Origin: Streptomyces hundungensis
GTDB taxonomy: Bacteria; Actinomycetota; Actinomycetes; Streptomycetales; Streptomycetaceae
Length of the DNA: 64,000 nucleotides
Direction of reading: 5' to 3'
Assembly: GCF_003627815.1 (NCBI RefSeq)
Contig: NZ_CP032698.1
Location: 6,510,001 to 6,574,000, forward strand
The notes beneath the pieces are model-generated. The model saw only the letters and a program-made list of their open reading frames with translations. It had not been told where the DNA came from and searched no databases. Both the position numbers and the translations under genes were made by a program. Shown here piece after piece: positions 43,485-52,939 of this stretch; position 1 is the first letter of the stretch; each line of letters opens with the position of its first letter.

Positions 43485-44426
43485 GTGAACAGCGACAACT
43501 TCCGCCTGCCCGCGCACGGTCCTCTCGTCCGCCGGTCCGCCGCCATCGCGGCCTGCGCGGCGCTCACCGCCGGGCCGTTCCTGCTCGCCGCGCCCGCGCA
43601 CGCCGCCGGCTCCACCGGCGTGGAGGGCGACGGGGGTGGCCGGGCGGGGGCCGTGGTGCTGCGTACCGGGCTCGACGTCTCCCTGCTCGACAAGGCCGTC
43701 GACGTGCCGTTGAAAGCCACGCTCAACGAGGTCTCGGCGCCCGCCGGGGCCGAGAAGACCGCGCTGACCGTGAAGCTGGACGGGGTCGGCGGGGGTCGGC
43801 CCGTCGACGTGCTGAAGGCGGACGTCGCCACCGCCCGGGCGAGCGTCGACGCGAAGAAGACGGAGGCCTCGGCGCGGCTGGTCCACGCCCGGCTGCACCT
43901 GCCCGGGCTTCCGCTGCTCTCGCTCATCGAGGTGGGGGAGGTGACGTCGAGTGCGGTCTGCGCGGCGGGCCGGGCGCCCGTCGCCACGTCCAATGTGCTG
44001 GGCGCGGTGACCGTACTCGGCAAGAAGGTCACCGTGTCGACGGGCGGCACGACGCGGGTGCGGGTGCCGGGGGTTGGCGAGGTCACCCTCGACCTTTCGC
44101 GGGCCACGACCACGTCGCGCACCGCGGCGGCGGTCGCGCTGCGGCTTGCGGTCTCGGTCAACCCGCTCGATCTGAACGTCGCCGACGTCAAGGGCGAGGT
44201 CGCGCTGGCCGAGGCGACGTGTCGGACCCCGCAGGTGCCGGCCGGGCCGCGGTCCGCCACGGTGCCGCCGGTGGTCGCGAGCGGGGTATCGGCGCGGGGT
44301 GTCTCCGACGGTGAACTGGCTCGGACGGGTGGGGGGTCGGTCGCCCCCTATTTGGTGGGCGGGGCGGTGGTGTTGCTCGTGGGTGGGGCGGGTGTGCTTG
44401 TTCGCGTGCGCGGCGGGCGGGGGTGA
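43485..44426 (+). CDS. Secreted, sortase-anchored surface protein (SCO1860-like)
   Basis: A 313-residue exported protein from the GTG at 43485. It has a signal peptide (RRSAAIAACAALTAGPFLLAAPAHAA, residues 15-40), a beta-rich body of about 210 residues with two Cys, and a C-terminal sortase signal. The sortase signal is LARTGG, then the membrane span VAPYLVGGAVVLLVGGAGVLV and a basic tail. LAxTG is the class E sortase motif used by Streptomyces for surface proteins. Its place beside cobalamin and ectoine genes matches a conserved Streptomyces neighbourhood. Function unknown. Confidence 0.82.
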   Translation: MNSDNFRLPAHGPLVRRSAAIAACAALTAGPFLLAAPAHAAGSTGVEGDGGGRAGAVVLRTGLDVSLLDKAVDVPLKATLNEVSAPAGAEKTALTVKLDGVGGGRPVDVLKADVATARASVDAKKTEASARLVHARLHLPGLPLLSLIEVGEVTSSAVCAAGRAPVATSNVLGAVTVLGKKVTVSTGGTTRVRVPGVGEVTLDLSRATTTSRTAAAVALRLAVSVNPLDLNVADVKGEVALAEATCRTPQVPAGPRSATVPPVVASGVSARGVSDGELARTGGGSVAPYLVGGAVVLLVGGAGVLVRVRGGRG

Positions 44427-44483
44427 GGGGGTGGGCGGGGAGCGGGGCCGCGACCCCGGCCCACCCGAGGGTGGGGCCTTTTT

Positions 44484-44822
44484 GCGCAGTTCCCCGCGCC
44501 CCTGAACCCGCTCTCGGCCTGCGGGCCGTGGTCGCTTCTTGCGCAGTTCCCCGCGCCCCCGAAAAACCCGTTTTCGTCTGCGGGCCGTGCGTGGCTGGTC
44601 GCGCAGTTCCCCGCGCCCCTTAAATGCTCGGCGCTGGCCAGCACCTCAGCCTGTCATGGGGGTCCCCCCTGGCCCTTAAGGCCTTGGGGGAGATTGAGGA
44701 CGAGCGCCCTTTAGGCGCGAACGGGGTCTGGGGCGGAGCCCCAGGGGGCCCGGAGCCATCCAACCCCGCGCCTACGGGCGGGTGGGTGGGCAAACGCGCT
44801 GGGGTCTGGGGCGGAGCCCCAG
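44484..44822. repeat. Dispersed composite repeat, copy 3
   Basis: The gap 44427-44933 holds three GCGCAGTTCCCCGCGCCCC units (44484, 44541, 44601) and GCTGGCCAGCAC. A TTGAGGACGAGCGCC block follows, then two CTGGGGC-GGA-GCCCCAG hairpins (44728-44744, 44806-44822). An insertion-like GGGGGTCCCCCCTGGCCC segment interrupts it at about 44658-44690. No gene is visible. Confidence 0.88.
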
Positions 44823-44933
44823 GGGCCGGACCTTTCAGCTCGCTGCACGGGTGGGTGGGTGGGCGAGGTGCCTAGGGGCTGGGGCCGAGCCCCGGCAGGC
44901 ACGGGCCGGCCAACCCCCCGTGGGCGGAGGGGG

Positions 44934-46484
44934 CTAGGGGTGGGTCAGGGTCAGGGACTGGTCCAGGGCTTGGAGGAAGCGGTTGGTCGTGGTGCGGTCC
45001 CGCACCGCGAGCCGCAGCCAATCCGGGCCGAGCCCGGGAAACGTATCGCCCCGCCGAGCCGCGAAGCCGAGCGTACGGAGCCGCTGACGCACCCGATCCG
45101 CCCCCTCGATCCGTACGAGCACGAACGGCCCCTCGGCCGCCTCCACCGCCCGCACCTCCTCGAACTCCGCGAGCCCCGCGAGCAGATGCGCCCGGTCCTC
45201 GGCGCCCCGCACGGCCGCCGCCTCGGCCTCCGCCAGCGCCCGGGGCTCCATGCACGCGCCCGCCGCGACCAGGGCCGGAGTCGACACCGGCCACAGCGGC
45301 TGGGCCTGCTGGAGGGCCGCGATCGTCTCCGGCTCGGCCAGCACATAACCGATCCGCAGCCCCGCCAGGCCCCACGTCTTGGTCAGGCTGCGCAGCACGA
45401 CGAGACCGGGCAGATCGGTGCGGCCTGCCAGCGCCTCGCGCTCGCCCGGCACCGCGTCCATGAACGCCTCGTCCACCACCAATGTCCGCCCCGGGCGCGC
45501 GAGTTGGGCCAGGACATCGGCCGGGTGCAGGACGGAGGTGGGGTTGGTCGGGTTGCCGACCACCACCAGGTCCGCCTCCTCGGGAACGAGCGCGGGGTCG
45601 AGCCGGAAGCCGTCCTCGGCGCGCAGCAGGACCCGCCGTACCGCGTGCCCGGCATCGCGCAGCGCCGCCTCCGGCTCGGTGAACTGCGGGTGCACCACCA
45701 CGGGATGACGGACCGTCAGGGCGCGGGCGAGCAGCACGAACGCCTCGGCCGCGCCCGACGTCAACAGCACCCGCTCCGGGGCCACGCCGTGCCGGTCGGC
45801 CACCGCCGCACGCGCGGAGCGGCCGTCCGGATAGGCGGCGAGGGCGGTCAGCGAATCGGCGATCCGCTCGCGCAGCCAGGCCGGGGGAGTACCGGTGCGC
45901 ACATTGACCGCGAGATCGGTCAGCTCGCCGCCGTCGTCACGGACCTCCGCGTCACCGTGGTGGCGCAGATCGTGGGGGGACTCGGTGGTGGGGATGGACA
46001 TGGCTTCCTCGCTCCTCGTGGGGGGTCCGTCGCCCTGCTCGGCGTTCGGCCGGAGGTGGGGCCGACGTACGATCGCACACGTCGCCCCGGCCGGGCGCCC
46101 CTCGGGGCTCGACTTCCGCTTGGGGACCAGCAGTTCCCCGCCCCCCGCCAGGGCCGCGGCCTCCGCGACGGAGGGGGTGCCGACCGCGGCGAGGGCGGCG
46201 GCCGAGCGGTGCGGCACGGGGACGGCCGCCAGCTCACGGGCCGGATACCCGACCAGCGGCACCCCGAGCCGGGCCGCGGCGCCGAGGAGCCCCGGTTCGC
46301 GCGCCTTGGTTTCGACGGTGGCCAGCTCGACGACGGCCGGCCGTCCGAGTCCCGCCTCGTCGAGAGCGGCCTCGATCAGCGCGAGCACCTCGCCCGCGGG
46401 GACCCCCCGGGAGGCGCCGACGCCCACCACGAGAGGGGCCGGCTCCCCGGCGGCGCGGGCGGGCGAGGCGGCGTCGTCGGCCAT
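44934..46484 (-). CDS. CobE/CbiG-CobC fusion (cobalamin synthesis plus threonine-phosphate decarboxylase-like)
   Basis: A 516-residue fusion. Residues 18-135 match CobE/CbiG C-terminal domain (VVGVGASRGVPAGEVLALIEAAL, VATVETKAREPGLLGAA-like, ATCAIVRR). After a linker, residues 165-516 are a class I/II aminotransferase fold of the CobC/HisC type, with NPTNPTS and Schiff-base Lys in LRSLTKTWGLAGLRIGY. CobC-type enzymes supply the aminopropanol arm from threonine phosphate; CobE acts in corrin ring synthesis. The two functions are otherwise separate genes in many bacteria. Confidence 0.87.
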   Translation of the reverse strand: MADDAASPARAAGEPAPLVVGVGASRGVPAGEVLALIEAALDEAGLGRPAVVELATVETKAREPGLLGAAARLGVPLVGYPARELAAVPVPHRSAAALAAVGTPSVAEAAALAGGGELLVPKRKSSPEGRPAGATCAIVRRPHLRPNAEQGDGPPTRSEEAMSIPTTESPHDLRHHGDAEVRDDGGELTDLAVNVRTGTPPAWLRERIADSLTALAAYPDGRSARAAVADRHGVAPERVLLTSGAAEAFVLLARALTVRHPVVVHPQFTEPEAALRDAGHAVRRVLLRAEDGFRLDPALVPEEADLVVVGNPTNPTSVLHPADVLAQLARPGRTLVVDEAFMDAVPGEREALAGRTDLPGLVVLRSLTKTWGLAGLRIGYVLAEPETIAALQQAQPLWPVSTPALVAAGACMEPRALAEAEAAAVRGAEDRAHLLAGLAEFEEVRAVEAAEGPFVLVRIEGADRVRQRLRTLGFAARRGDTFPGLGPDWLRLAVRDRTTTNRFLQALDQSLTLTHP

Positions 46485-46572
46485 GACGGGGATCCTCTCA
46501 GGCCGCCCCGGGGCGGCGGCGGGCCCCGGTGTGGACGTGCGGAGTGCGGGCCCCGTCGGTTAGCAAGGGCGC

Positions 46573-47295
46573 ATGGCGGTATTCGTCGCGCTCGGCGCGT
46601 TCCTGATGACTCTGGTCGGCGGCTGGACCGCCCAGCGGGTCACCGACCGGCGCCATCTGGTGCTCGGGCTCGCGGGCGGACTCATGCTCGGCGTGGTCGG
46701 GCTCGACCTGCTGCCCGAAGCCCTGGACGCGGCCGGCGAGGACCTTTTCGGGGTGCCCCGCGCCCTGCTCCTGTTCGTGGGCGGCTTCCTGTTCGCGCAC
46801 GTCGTCGAGCGGGTGCTCGCCGTGCGCCAGGCCGCCCACGGCGCGGGCGAGCACCGGGCCCCGCAGGTCGGCGTCACCGTCGCCTCGGCGATGGTCGGGC
46901 ACAGCCTCATGGACGGCGTCGCGATCGGCGCGGCCTTCCAGGTCGGCGCCGGGATGGGCGTCGCCGTGGCGCTCGCCGTCATCACCCACGACTTCGCCGA
47001 CGGCTTCAACACGTACACGATCACCAGTCTGTACGGGAACGAGAAGCGCAAGGCGCTCGCGATGCTGTTCGCGGACGCGCTGGCGCCGATGGTGGGCGCC
47101 GCCTCGACCCTGCTCTTCACCCTTCCGGAGCAGCTGCTCGGCAGCTATCTGGGGTTCTTCGGCGGCGTGCTCCTGTATCTGGCCGCCGCCGAGATCCTCC
47201 CCGAGGCCCACCACGAGCACCCCGCCCTCTCCACGCTGCTGTGCACCGTCGCGGGCGTGGGGTTCATCTGGCTGGTGGTGGGCGTCGCCGGCTGA
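46573..47295 (+). CDS. ZIP-family metal transporter
   Basis: A 240-residue protein with about eight transmembrane helices. HSLMDGVAIGAAF and HDFADGFNTYTIT carry the His/Asp metal-site pattern of ZIP helices 4 and 5, and PEAHHEHP adds a His-rich loop. ZIPs import divalent metals such as zinc; this one is inserted between cob genes on the opposite strand, so cobalt uptake is an attractive but unproven idea. It is divergent from the cobE-cobC fusion by 88 bp. Confidence 0.85.
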   Translation: MAVFVALGAFLMTLVGGWTAQRVTDRRHLVLGLAGGLMLGVVGLDLLPEALDAAGEDLFGVPRALLLFVGGFLFAHVVERVLAVRQAAHGAGEHRAPQVGVTVASAMVGHSLMDGVAIGAAFQVGAGMGVAVALAVITHDFADGFNTYTITSLYGNEKRKALAMLFADALAPMVGAASTLLFTLPEQLLGSYLGFFGGVLLYLAAAEILPEAHHEHPALSTLLCTVAGVGFIWLVVGVAG

Positions 47296-47300
47296 GTACG

Positions 47301-48713
47301 TCATCGCGCGCAGGCCCCGGCGAACCGGTGGGCCACCTCCGGGCGGGCCGCCCAGTGGGTGTGCAGATAGCTCGCGTGCACACCGCCCTGGACGAAGCCC
47401 TCGAAGCGGCGTTCCGGGTGCACCAGGCCCCAGGCGGGGTCGGCGCCCGCGCCCGGCTCGATGACGGTGCGGTGGAACTCGTGGCCGCGCAGCCTCGTCC
47501 CGGCGGCGGCCAGGCTGTTGTCCCGCACCGCCACCGCCTCCCGATAGCCCAGCGTGAGCCGGCCCGACATCCGCGCGTCCGCGTCGAGCACCCCGCACAT
47601 CGGCTGCCCGTCGAGGGAGCGCGCCAGATACAGCAGCCCCGCGCACTCGGCGGCCACCGGCGCCCCCGAACGGGCGAGCTCGGCGACGGCCTTGCGGAGC
47701 CGTTCGTTGGCGGACAGCTCGGCGGCGTACACCTCGGGGAAGCCGCCGCCTATCACCAACCCGTCGGTGTCCGGCGGGAGTTGCTCGTCCTTGAGGGGGT
47801 CGAAGGTGACGACCTCGGCGCCGGCGGCGGTGAGCAGTTCGGTGTTCTCGGCGTAGGAGAAGGTGAACGCGGATCCGCCCGCGACGGCGATGACGGGCCG
47901 CCGCGCGGCGCTTCTTCCCCACCCCGCCCCTTCCTGGACCGGGTGCTCCGCCCCCGGACCCCCGCTCTCCGAACGCCGGAGGGGCTGGATGGTGCCCGGC
48001 TCCCACGCCTCCACCCCCAGCGGCGGCGCGGTGCGGGCCAGTGCGAGCAGGCCCTCCAGATCGCAGCCCTGCCGCACCTGCTCGCCCATCGCCGCCACCG
48101 CGTCCACCGCGTCGGTGCGGCGCTCCGCGACCGGGACCAGGCCCAGATGGCGCGACGGCGTGTCGACCTGGGGCGCGCGGCGCAGCGCGCCGAGGACGGG
48201 AACCCCCACGTCCTCCATGGCCTCGCGCAGCAGCGCCTCGTGCCGGTCGGAGCCGACCTTGTTGAGGATCACCCCGCCGACGCGCACCTCGGGGTCCCAG
48301 GACACGAAGCCGTGCACCAGCGCGGCCACCGACCGCGACTGCGAGGAGGCGTCCACGACGAGCACCACCGGTGCGCGCAGCAGCTTGGCGACCTGCGCGG
48401 TGGAGGCGAGTTCGCCGAGACCGCTCGCCCCGTCGTACAGGCCCATCACGCCCTCCACCACGGCGAGGTCGCACCCCTGGGCCCCGTGCGCGAACAGCGG
48501 GGCCACGAGCTCGGGCCCGCACATGTACGCGTCGAGGTTGCGTCCGGGGCGCCCGGTCGCCAGGGAGTGGTAGCCGGGGTCGATGTAGTCCGGGCCGACC
48601 TTGTGCGGGGACACGGTGAGCCCGGCGCCCGTGAACGCGGCCATCAGGCCCGTCGTGACGGTGGTCTTGCCGCTGCCCGACGCCGGGGCGGCGATGACGA
48701 GACGTGCTACCAC
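47301..48713 (-). CDS. cobB: Cobyrinic acid a,c-diamide synthase
   Basis: A 470-residue protein from the GTG at 48713. The N-terminal ATPase has the P-loop APASGSGKTTVTTGL, and VVEGVMGLYDGASG is a hallmark. The C-terminal glutamine amidotransferase has the Cys in VAAECAGLLYLARSL. It amidates the a and c side chains of hydrogenobyrinate/cobyrinate. It overlaps the cobO stop by 7 bases, showing coupling. Confidence 0.94.
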   Translation of the reverse strand: MVARLVIAAPASGSGKTTVTTGLMAAFTGAGLTVSPHKVGPDYIDPGYHSLATGRPGRNLDAYMCGPELVAPLFAHGAQGCDLAVVEGVMGLYDGASGLGELASTAQVAKLLRAPVVLVVDASSQSRSVAALVHGFVSWDPEVRVGGVILNKVGSDRHEALLREAMEDVGVPVLGALRRAPQVDTPSRHLGLVPVAERRTDAVDAVAAMGEQVRQGCDLEGLLALARTAPPLGVEAWEPGTIQPLRRSESGGPGAEHPVQEGAGWGRSAARRPVIAVAGGSAFTFSYAENTELLTAAGAEVVTFDPLKDEQLPPDTDGLVIGGGFPEVYAAELSANERLRKAVAELARSGAPVAAECAGLLYLARSLDGQPMCGVLDADARMSGRLTLGYREAVAVRDNSLAAAGTRLRGHEFHRTVIEPGAGADPAWGLVHPERRFEGFVQGGVHASYLHTHWAARPEVAHRFAGACAR

Positions 48714-49315
48714 TCGATGCCCCGCTGGCCCTTCTGACCGGCGTCCATCGGGTGCTTGACCTTGGACATGTCCGTGACCAGATCCGCGAACTCCACCAGT
48801 TGTTCAGGGGCGTTGCGGCCGGTGATCACCACATGCTGGGTGCCCGGACGGTCGCGGAGCACCGAGACGACCTCGTCGACGTCGACCCAGCCCCAGTGCA
48901 GCAGATAGGCGAACTCGTCGAGGACGTAGAACTTGTACGTCTCGGCGGCCAGGTCGCGCTTGACCTGCTCCCAGCCCTCGCGGGCCTTCTCCTCGTGGGT
49001 CGGCTCGCCCTCGGCGGTCTCGCGCTGGATCCACGACCAGCCCTCGCCCATCTTGTGCCAGTCGACGGGGCCGCCCTCGCCGGACGCCCCGAGCACCTTC
49101 AGCGCGTTCTCCTCGCCGACCTTCCACTTCGCCGACTTCACGAACTGGAACACCCCGACCGGCCAGCCCTGGTTCCAGGCGCGCAGAGCCATCCCGAACG
49201 CGGCCGTCGACTTCCCCTTGCCGACGCCGGTGTGCACCATGACCAGGTGCCTGTTGCGTCGCTGACGTGTCGTCAGACCGTCCTCGGGTACGACACTGAC
49301 CTGTCCCTGCGGCAT
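48707..49315 (-). CDS. cobO: Cob(I)yrinic acid a,c-diamide adenosyltransferase
   Basis: A 202-residue CobO/CobA-type enzyme. GVGKGKSTAAFGMALRAWNQGW is the reversed P-loop, KMGEGWSWI and VLDEFAYLL are family blocks, VVITGRNAPEQLVEFADLVTDM is the C-terminal signature. It adds the upper adenosyl ligand to cobalt. Its ATG overlaps the upstream stop by one base (TAATG). Confidence 0.95.
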   Translation of the reverse strand: MPQGQVSVVPEDGLTTRQRRNRHLVMVHTGVGKGKSTAAFGMALRAWNQGWPVGVFQFVKSAKWKVGEENALKVLGASGEGGPVDWHKMGEGWSWIQRETAEGEPTHEEKAREGWEQVKRDLAAETYKFYVLDEFAYLLHWGWVDVDEVVSVLRDRPGTQHVVITGRNAPEQLVEFADLVTDMSKVKHPMDAGQKGQRGIEW

Positions 49316-51381
49316 TAAGCGGCCCTCCTCGAAGTTCCCTGGACATCCTTGACGAGGCCGGCGATGGAGTCCGCCCGCAACTCGTCCAACGTGACGGCGC
49401 TGCCGCCGAGTTCACGCGCGAGCTCCCCCGCGAGCCCCAGCCGCACCATGCCCGACTCGCAGTCCACGACCACCGACGCGATGCCCTCGGCGGCGTGCAG
49501 CCGGGCGGCCCGCCCCGCGAGCGCCACCGGCTCGGGGCCGCCCGTGGCCCGGCCGTCGGTGACGACCACGAGGAGCGGACGGCGCGAAGGATCGCGCAGC
49601 CGCTCCACCCGCAGCACGTCGTGGGCCCTGAGGAGCCCCGCCGCGAGGGGGGTGCGCCCGCCGGTCGGCAGCGTTTCGAGCCGGGCGGCGGCCGCGTCCA
49701 CCGACGAGGTGGGCGGCAGCGCGAGCTCGGCCTCCTTGCCGCGGAAGGTGATCAGACCGACCTTGTCGCGGCGCTGGTAGGCGTCGAGAAGCAGCGAGAG
49801 CACCGCTCCCTTGACCGCGCTCATGCGCCGGCGGGCCGCCATCGACCCGGACGCGTCCACCACGAAGAGGACGAGGTTGCCCTCGCGGCCCTCGCGGGTC
49901 GCCTGGCGCAGATCGTCACGGCGCACCACGAGACCGCGGCCCACCCGTCCGCGCGCCCGCTGATGGGGGGCGGCCGCCTGCACCGTCGCCGTCAAGTGCA
50001 GCTTGGTGAGGGCCCCTTGGGGGCGGCGCGAGCCGGTGGTCCTGCCGTGCTCGGTGCGGGCCCGCGAGCGCCGGCCGGCCGCGCCCTCGCCGAGGCCGGG
50101 CACGCTCAGCATCTTCGTGCGGAACGGCTCGGCGGACTTCACCGCGGCGCGCTCGCCGGGGCCACTGGGGACGGGTGAGGCGGGCGGCTCCACCGCGTCG
50201 GGGGAGTCCGGGGACCCGGCCGGCTCCGACGGCTCCGACGGCTCGGACGCGTCGGGGGAGTCGGCCGGGCTCTCGGGGGAGTCGCCCTGCGGCGGCACCC
50301 CGCCTCCGCCCCCGCCCCCGCCGCCGGGGCCCTCGGGGCCCGGGTCCGGATCGTCGTCGCCCTCGTCCTCGCCCTGGAACTGCTCCAGGGTCTCGTCGAG
50401 CTTGTCCTGGTCGAGGCCCGGCGCGTCGAACGGGTTGCGCCTGCGCCGGTGCGGCAGCGCCAGCAGCGCGGCCTGGCGGACGTCGTCGCTGGTCACCTCC
50501 GTACGGCCCGCCCACGCGGCGAGCGCGGTGGCGGTGCGCGCCATCACGATGTCGGCGCGCATGCCGTCGACCTCGAACGCGGCGCAGGTGGCCGCGATCT
50601 GGAGCAGCACCGCGTCTCCGAGCGTCACGGAGGGGAGCAACTCCCGTGCCGCGACGATCCGTTGGCGCAGCGCGCTCTCCTCGTCCGCCCAGCGCCCGGC
50701 GAACGCGGCCGGGTCGTCGTCGTGGGCGAGCCGGCGCCGCACCACTTCGACGCGCTGGGCGGGCTCGCGTGAGGCCGCGACCTCGACGGTCAGGCCGAAC
50801 CGGTCGAGCAACTGCGGCCGCAGCTCGCCCTCTTCGGGGTTCATCGTGCCGACCAGCAGGAACCGCGCGGCGTGCCGCACCGAGACGCCCTCACGCTCCA
50901 CATAGGACGACCCCATGGCGGCGGCGTCGAGGAGGAGGTCGATGAGGTGGTCGTGGAGCAGGTTGACTTCGTCGACGTAGAGGATGCCGCGGTGGGCGTC
51001 CGCGAGCAGGCCCGGCTCGAAGGCCTTCACGCCCTCGCCCAGCGCCCGTTCGATGTCGAGGGCGCCCACCAGACGGTCCTCGGAGGCGCCCACCGGAAGC
51101 TCCACCATGCGGGCGGCACGGGCCGTGCCGGGGCCGCTCTCGTGCGGCCCGTCCGGGCACTGCGGGTCGGGCGCGGCCGGGTCGCAGCTGAAGCGGCAGC
51201 CCGGCACGACCGCCACCTCGGGCAGCAGGTCCGCGAGCGCGCGGACCGCGGTGCTCTTGGCGGTGCCCTTCTCGCCCCGGACCAGGACCCCTCCCACAGC
51301 CGGGCTGACGGCGTTCAGGAGCAGCGCGAGCCGCAGGTCGTCCATGCCGACGACGGCGGTGAACGGATACCGGGTGCTCAT
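49315..51381 (-). CDS. Magnesium/cobalt chelatase ATPase, fused I and D subunits
   Basis: A 688-residue protein. Residues 1-320 are an AAA+ ChlI-like domain (VRGEKGTAKSTAVRAL, GILYVDEVNLLHDHLID). A long acidic, Pro/Ser-rich linker (residues 340-440, with PDSPDA repeats) leads to a C-terminal von Willebrand A domain (LFVVDASGSMAARRRM MIDAS). In the aerobic cobalamin route such ATPases power CobN for cobalt insertion. No cobN is next to it in this window. Confidence 0.9.
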   Translation of the reverse strand: MSTRYPFTAVVGMDDLRLALLLNAVSPAVGGVLVRGEKGTAKSTAVRALADLLPEVAVVPGCRFSCDPAAPDPQCPDGPHESGPGTARAARMVELPVGASEDRLVGALDIERALGEGVKAFEPGLLADAHRGILYVDEVNLLHDHLIDLLLDAAAMGSSYVEREGVSVRHAARFLLVGTMNPEEGELRPQLLDRFGLTVEVAASREPAQRVEVVRRRLAHDDDPAAFAGRWADEESALRQRIVAARELLPSVTLGDAVLLQIAATCAAFEVDGMRADIVMARTATALAAWAGRTEVTSDDVRQAALLALPHRRRRNPFDAPGLDQDKLDETLEQFQGEDEGDDDPDPGPEGPGGGGGGGGGVPPQGDSPESPADSPDASEPSEPSEPAGSPDSPDAVEPPASPVPSGPGERAAVKSAEPFRTKMLSVPGLGEGAAGRRSRARTEHGRTTGSRRPQGALTKLHLTATVQAAAPHQRARGRVGRGLVVRRDDLRQATREGREGNLVLFVVDASGSMAARRRMSAVKGAVLSLLLDAYQRRDKVGLITFRGKEAELALPPTSSVDAAAARLETLPTGGRTPLAAGLLRAHDVLRVERLRDPSRRPLLVVVTDGRATGGPEPVALAGRAARLHAAEGIASVVVDCESGMVRLGLAGELARELGGSAVTLDELRADSIAGLVKDVQGTSRRAA

Positions 51382-51433
51382 GGGCCGATCTCTCCTCGGA
51401 TTGGTGCGGTACGCGGCGTACGGGCGGGGGCGG

Positions 51434-52939
51434 TCACGGCGCCCCCGGCGGGATGAAGGGCAACCCGGCGGGCGGGCCCTGCTCGATCAGGCGCAACAGG
51501 GCGTCGGTGTCGGCGTGTTCCTCGATCAGGTCGCCGAGCCGGTCGAGCTGTTCCTCGCGCAACACCCCGAACGAGGTGTCGGGCGCGGGCACGAACCGGC
51601 GGCCCGCGTCGCGCGCGACCCGTTCGAGGAAGCGCCGTCTGAACCCGTCGCTCTCCAGGGAGCCGTGCCAGTGGGTGCCCCAGACGGAGCCGACCCGGCA
51701 TCCGTCCAAGAAGGCCTCGCCGCCCAGGACTTGGGCCACCCCGTGATGGATCTCGTACCCCTCGACGCGTTCGCCCAGGGCCTCGCCGACGGGCCGCGCC
51801 AGGGTCTTGTCGGCCGCGAACCGCACGCGTACGGGCAGCAGCCGAAGGCCGGCGACCGAGCCCGCCTTCGACTCGACGTCGTCCTCGATGTGCTCGCCGA
51901 GGAGCTGGAAGCCGCCGCAGATGCCGAGGACCGGGCGGCCCGCGGCCGCCCGGCGGGCAATTTCGGCCGCGAGGCCCCGTTCGCGCAGCCACTCCAGGGC
52001 GCGGACCGTGCCGCGGGTTCCGGGCACCACCACCAGGTCGGCGTCGAGGAGTTCCTCGGGCCGGTCCACGAACCGCACGACCACGCCGGGCTCGGCCGCG
52101 AGCGCGTCCACATCGGTGAAGTTGGACATCAGCGGCACCGCGCAGACCGCGACCCGCAGCACGTCCTCGCCGACCGGCGGCGCCACCACCGACTCCCGCA
52201 CGGCCCCGCGCATCGAGACCCTGAGGCCGTCCTCCTCGTCGATGCCGAGGCCATGGGCGTACGGCAGGATCCCGTAGGTGTGCCGTCCGGTGAGGCCGCG
52301 CAGCATCTCGATGCCGGGCTCCAGAAGCGTCACGTCGCCCCGGAACTTGTTGACGACGTACCCCGCGACCAGCGCCTGGTCCTCGGGGCTCAGCAGCGCC
52401 GTCGTCCCGAAGAACGAGGCGAACACCCCGCCCCGGTCGATGTCGCCGACCACGACCACGGGCAGCCGCGCGGCCCGCGCGATGCCCATGTTGACGATGT
52501 CGGTACGCCGCAGATTGATCTCGGCCGGGCTGCCCGCCCCCTCGCAGATCACCGCGTCATAGGTGCCCCGCAGCTCCGCAAGGCACTCCAGGACGGTGCC
52601 GAGCAGCGCCTGCTGGCGTCCCCCGTGGTAGCCGCGGGCGCTCAGCTCGCCGACCGGCTTCCCCATCAGGACGACCTGACTGGAACGGTCGCTGCCCGGC
52701 TTGAGCAGCACCGGGTTCATCAGCGCGGTCGGCTCCACGCGCGCCGCCTGTGCCTGCATCGCCTGGGCCCGGCCGATCTCCGCGCCCTCGCGCGTCACGA
52801 ACGAGTTGAGCGACATGTTCTGCCCCTTGAAGGGCGCGACCTTGACGCCCCGGCGCACCAGCCAGCGGCAGATCCCGGCCGTGACGACGCTCTTGCCCGC
52901 GTCGGAGGTCGTGCCCGCGATCAGCAGCCCGCCACCCAT
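51434..52939 (-). CDS. cobQ: Cobyric acid synthase
   Basis: A 501-residue protein from the ATG at 52939; the longer open frame upstream is a shadow over cobD. It has the ATPase start [48 protein letters not shown] and the amidotransferase Cys in [12 protein letters not shown]. It amidates b, d, e and g side chains of adenosylcobyrinic acid diamide. It overlaps cobD by 19 bp. Confidence 0.95.
   Translation of the reverse strand: MGGGLLIAGTTSDAGKSVVTAGICRWLVRRGVKVAPFKGQNMSLNSFVTREGAEIGRAQAMQAQAARVEPTALMNPVLLKPGSDRSSQVVLMGKPVGELSARGYHGGRQQALLGTVLECLAELRGTYDAVICEGAGSPAEINLRRTDIVNMGIARAARLPVVVVGDIDRGGVFASFFGTTALLSPEDQALVAGYVVNKFRGDVTLLEPGIEMLRGLTGRHTYGILPYAHGLGIDEEDGLRVSMRGAVRESVVAPPVGEDVLRVAVCAVPLMSNFTDVDALAAEPGVVVRFVDRPEELLDADLVVVPGTRGTVRALEWLRERGLAAEIARRAAAGRPVLGICGGFQLLGEHIEDDVESKAGSVAGLRLLPVRVRFAADKTLARPVGEALGERVEGYEIHHGVAQVLGGEAFLDGCRVGSVWGTHWHGSLESDGFRRRFLERVARDAGRRFVPAPDTSFGVLREEQLDRLGDLIEEHADTDALLRLIEQGPPAGLPFIPPGAP

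Noticed and set aside
44859..48737. A 1292-codon open frame on the plus strand
   Set aside because: It runs antisense to cob genes and reads as Arg/His/Gly-rich low complexity, the typical shadow of high-GC coding strands.
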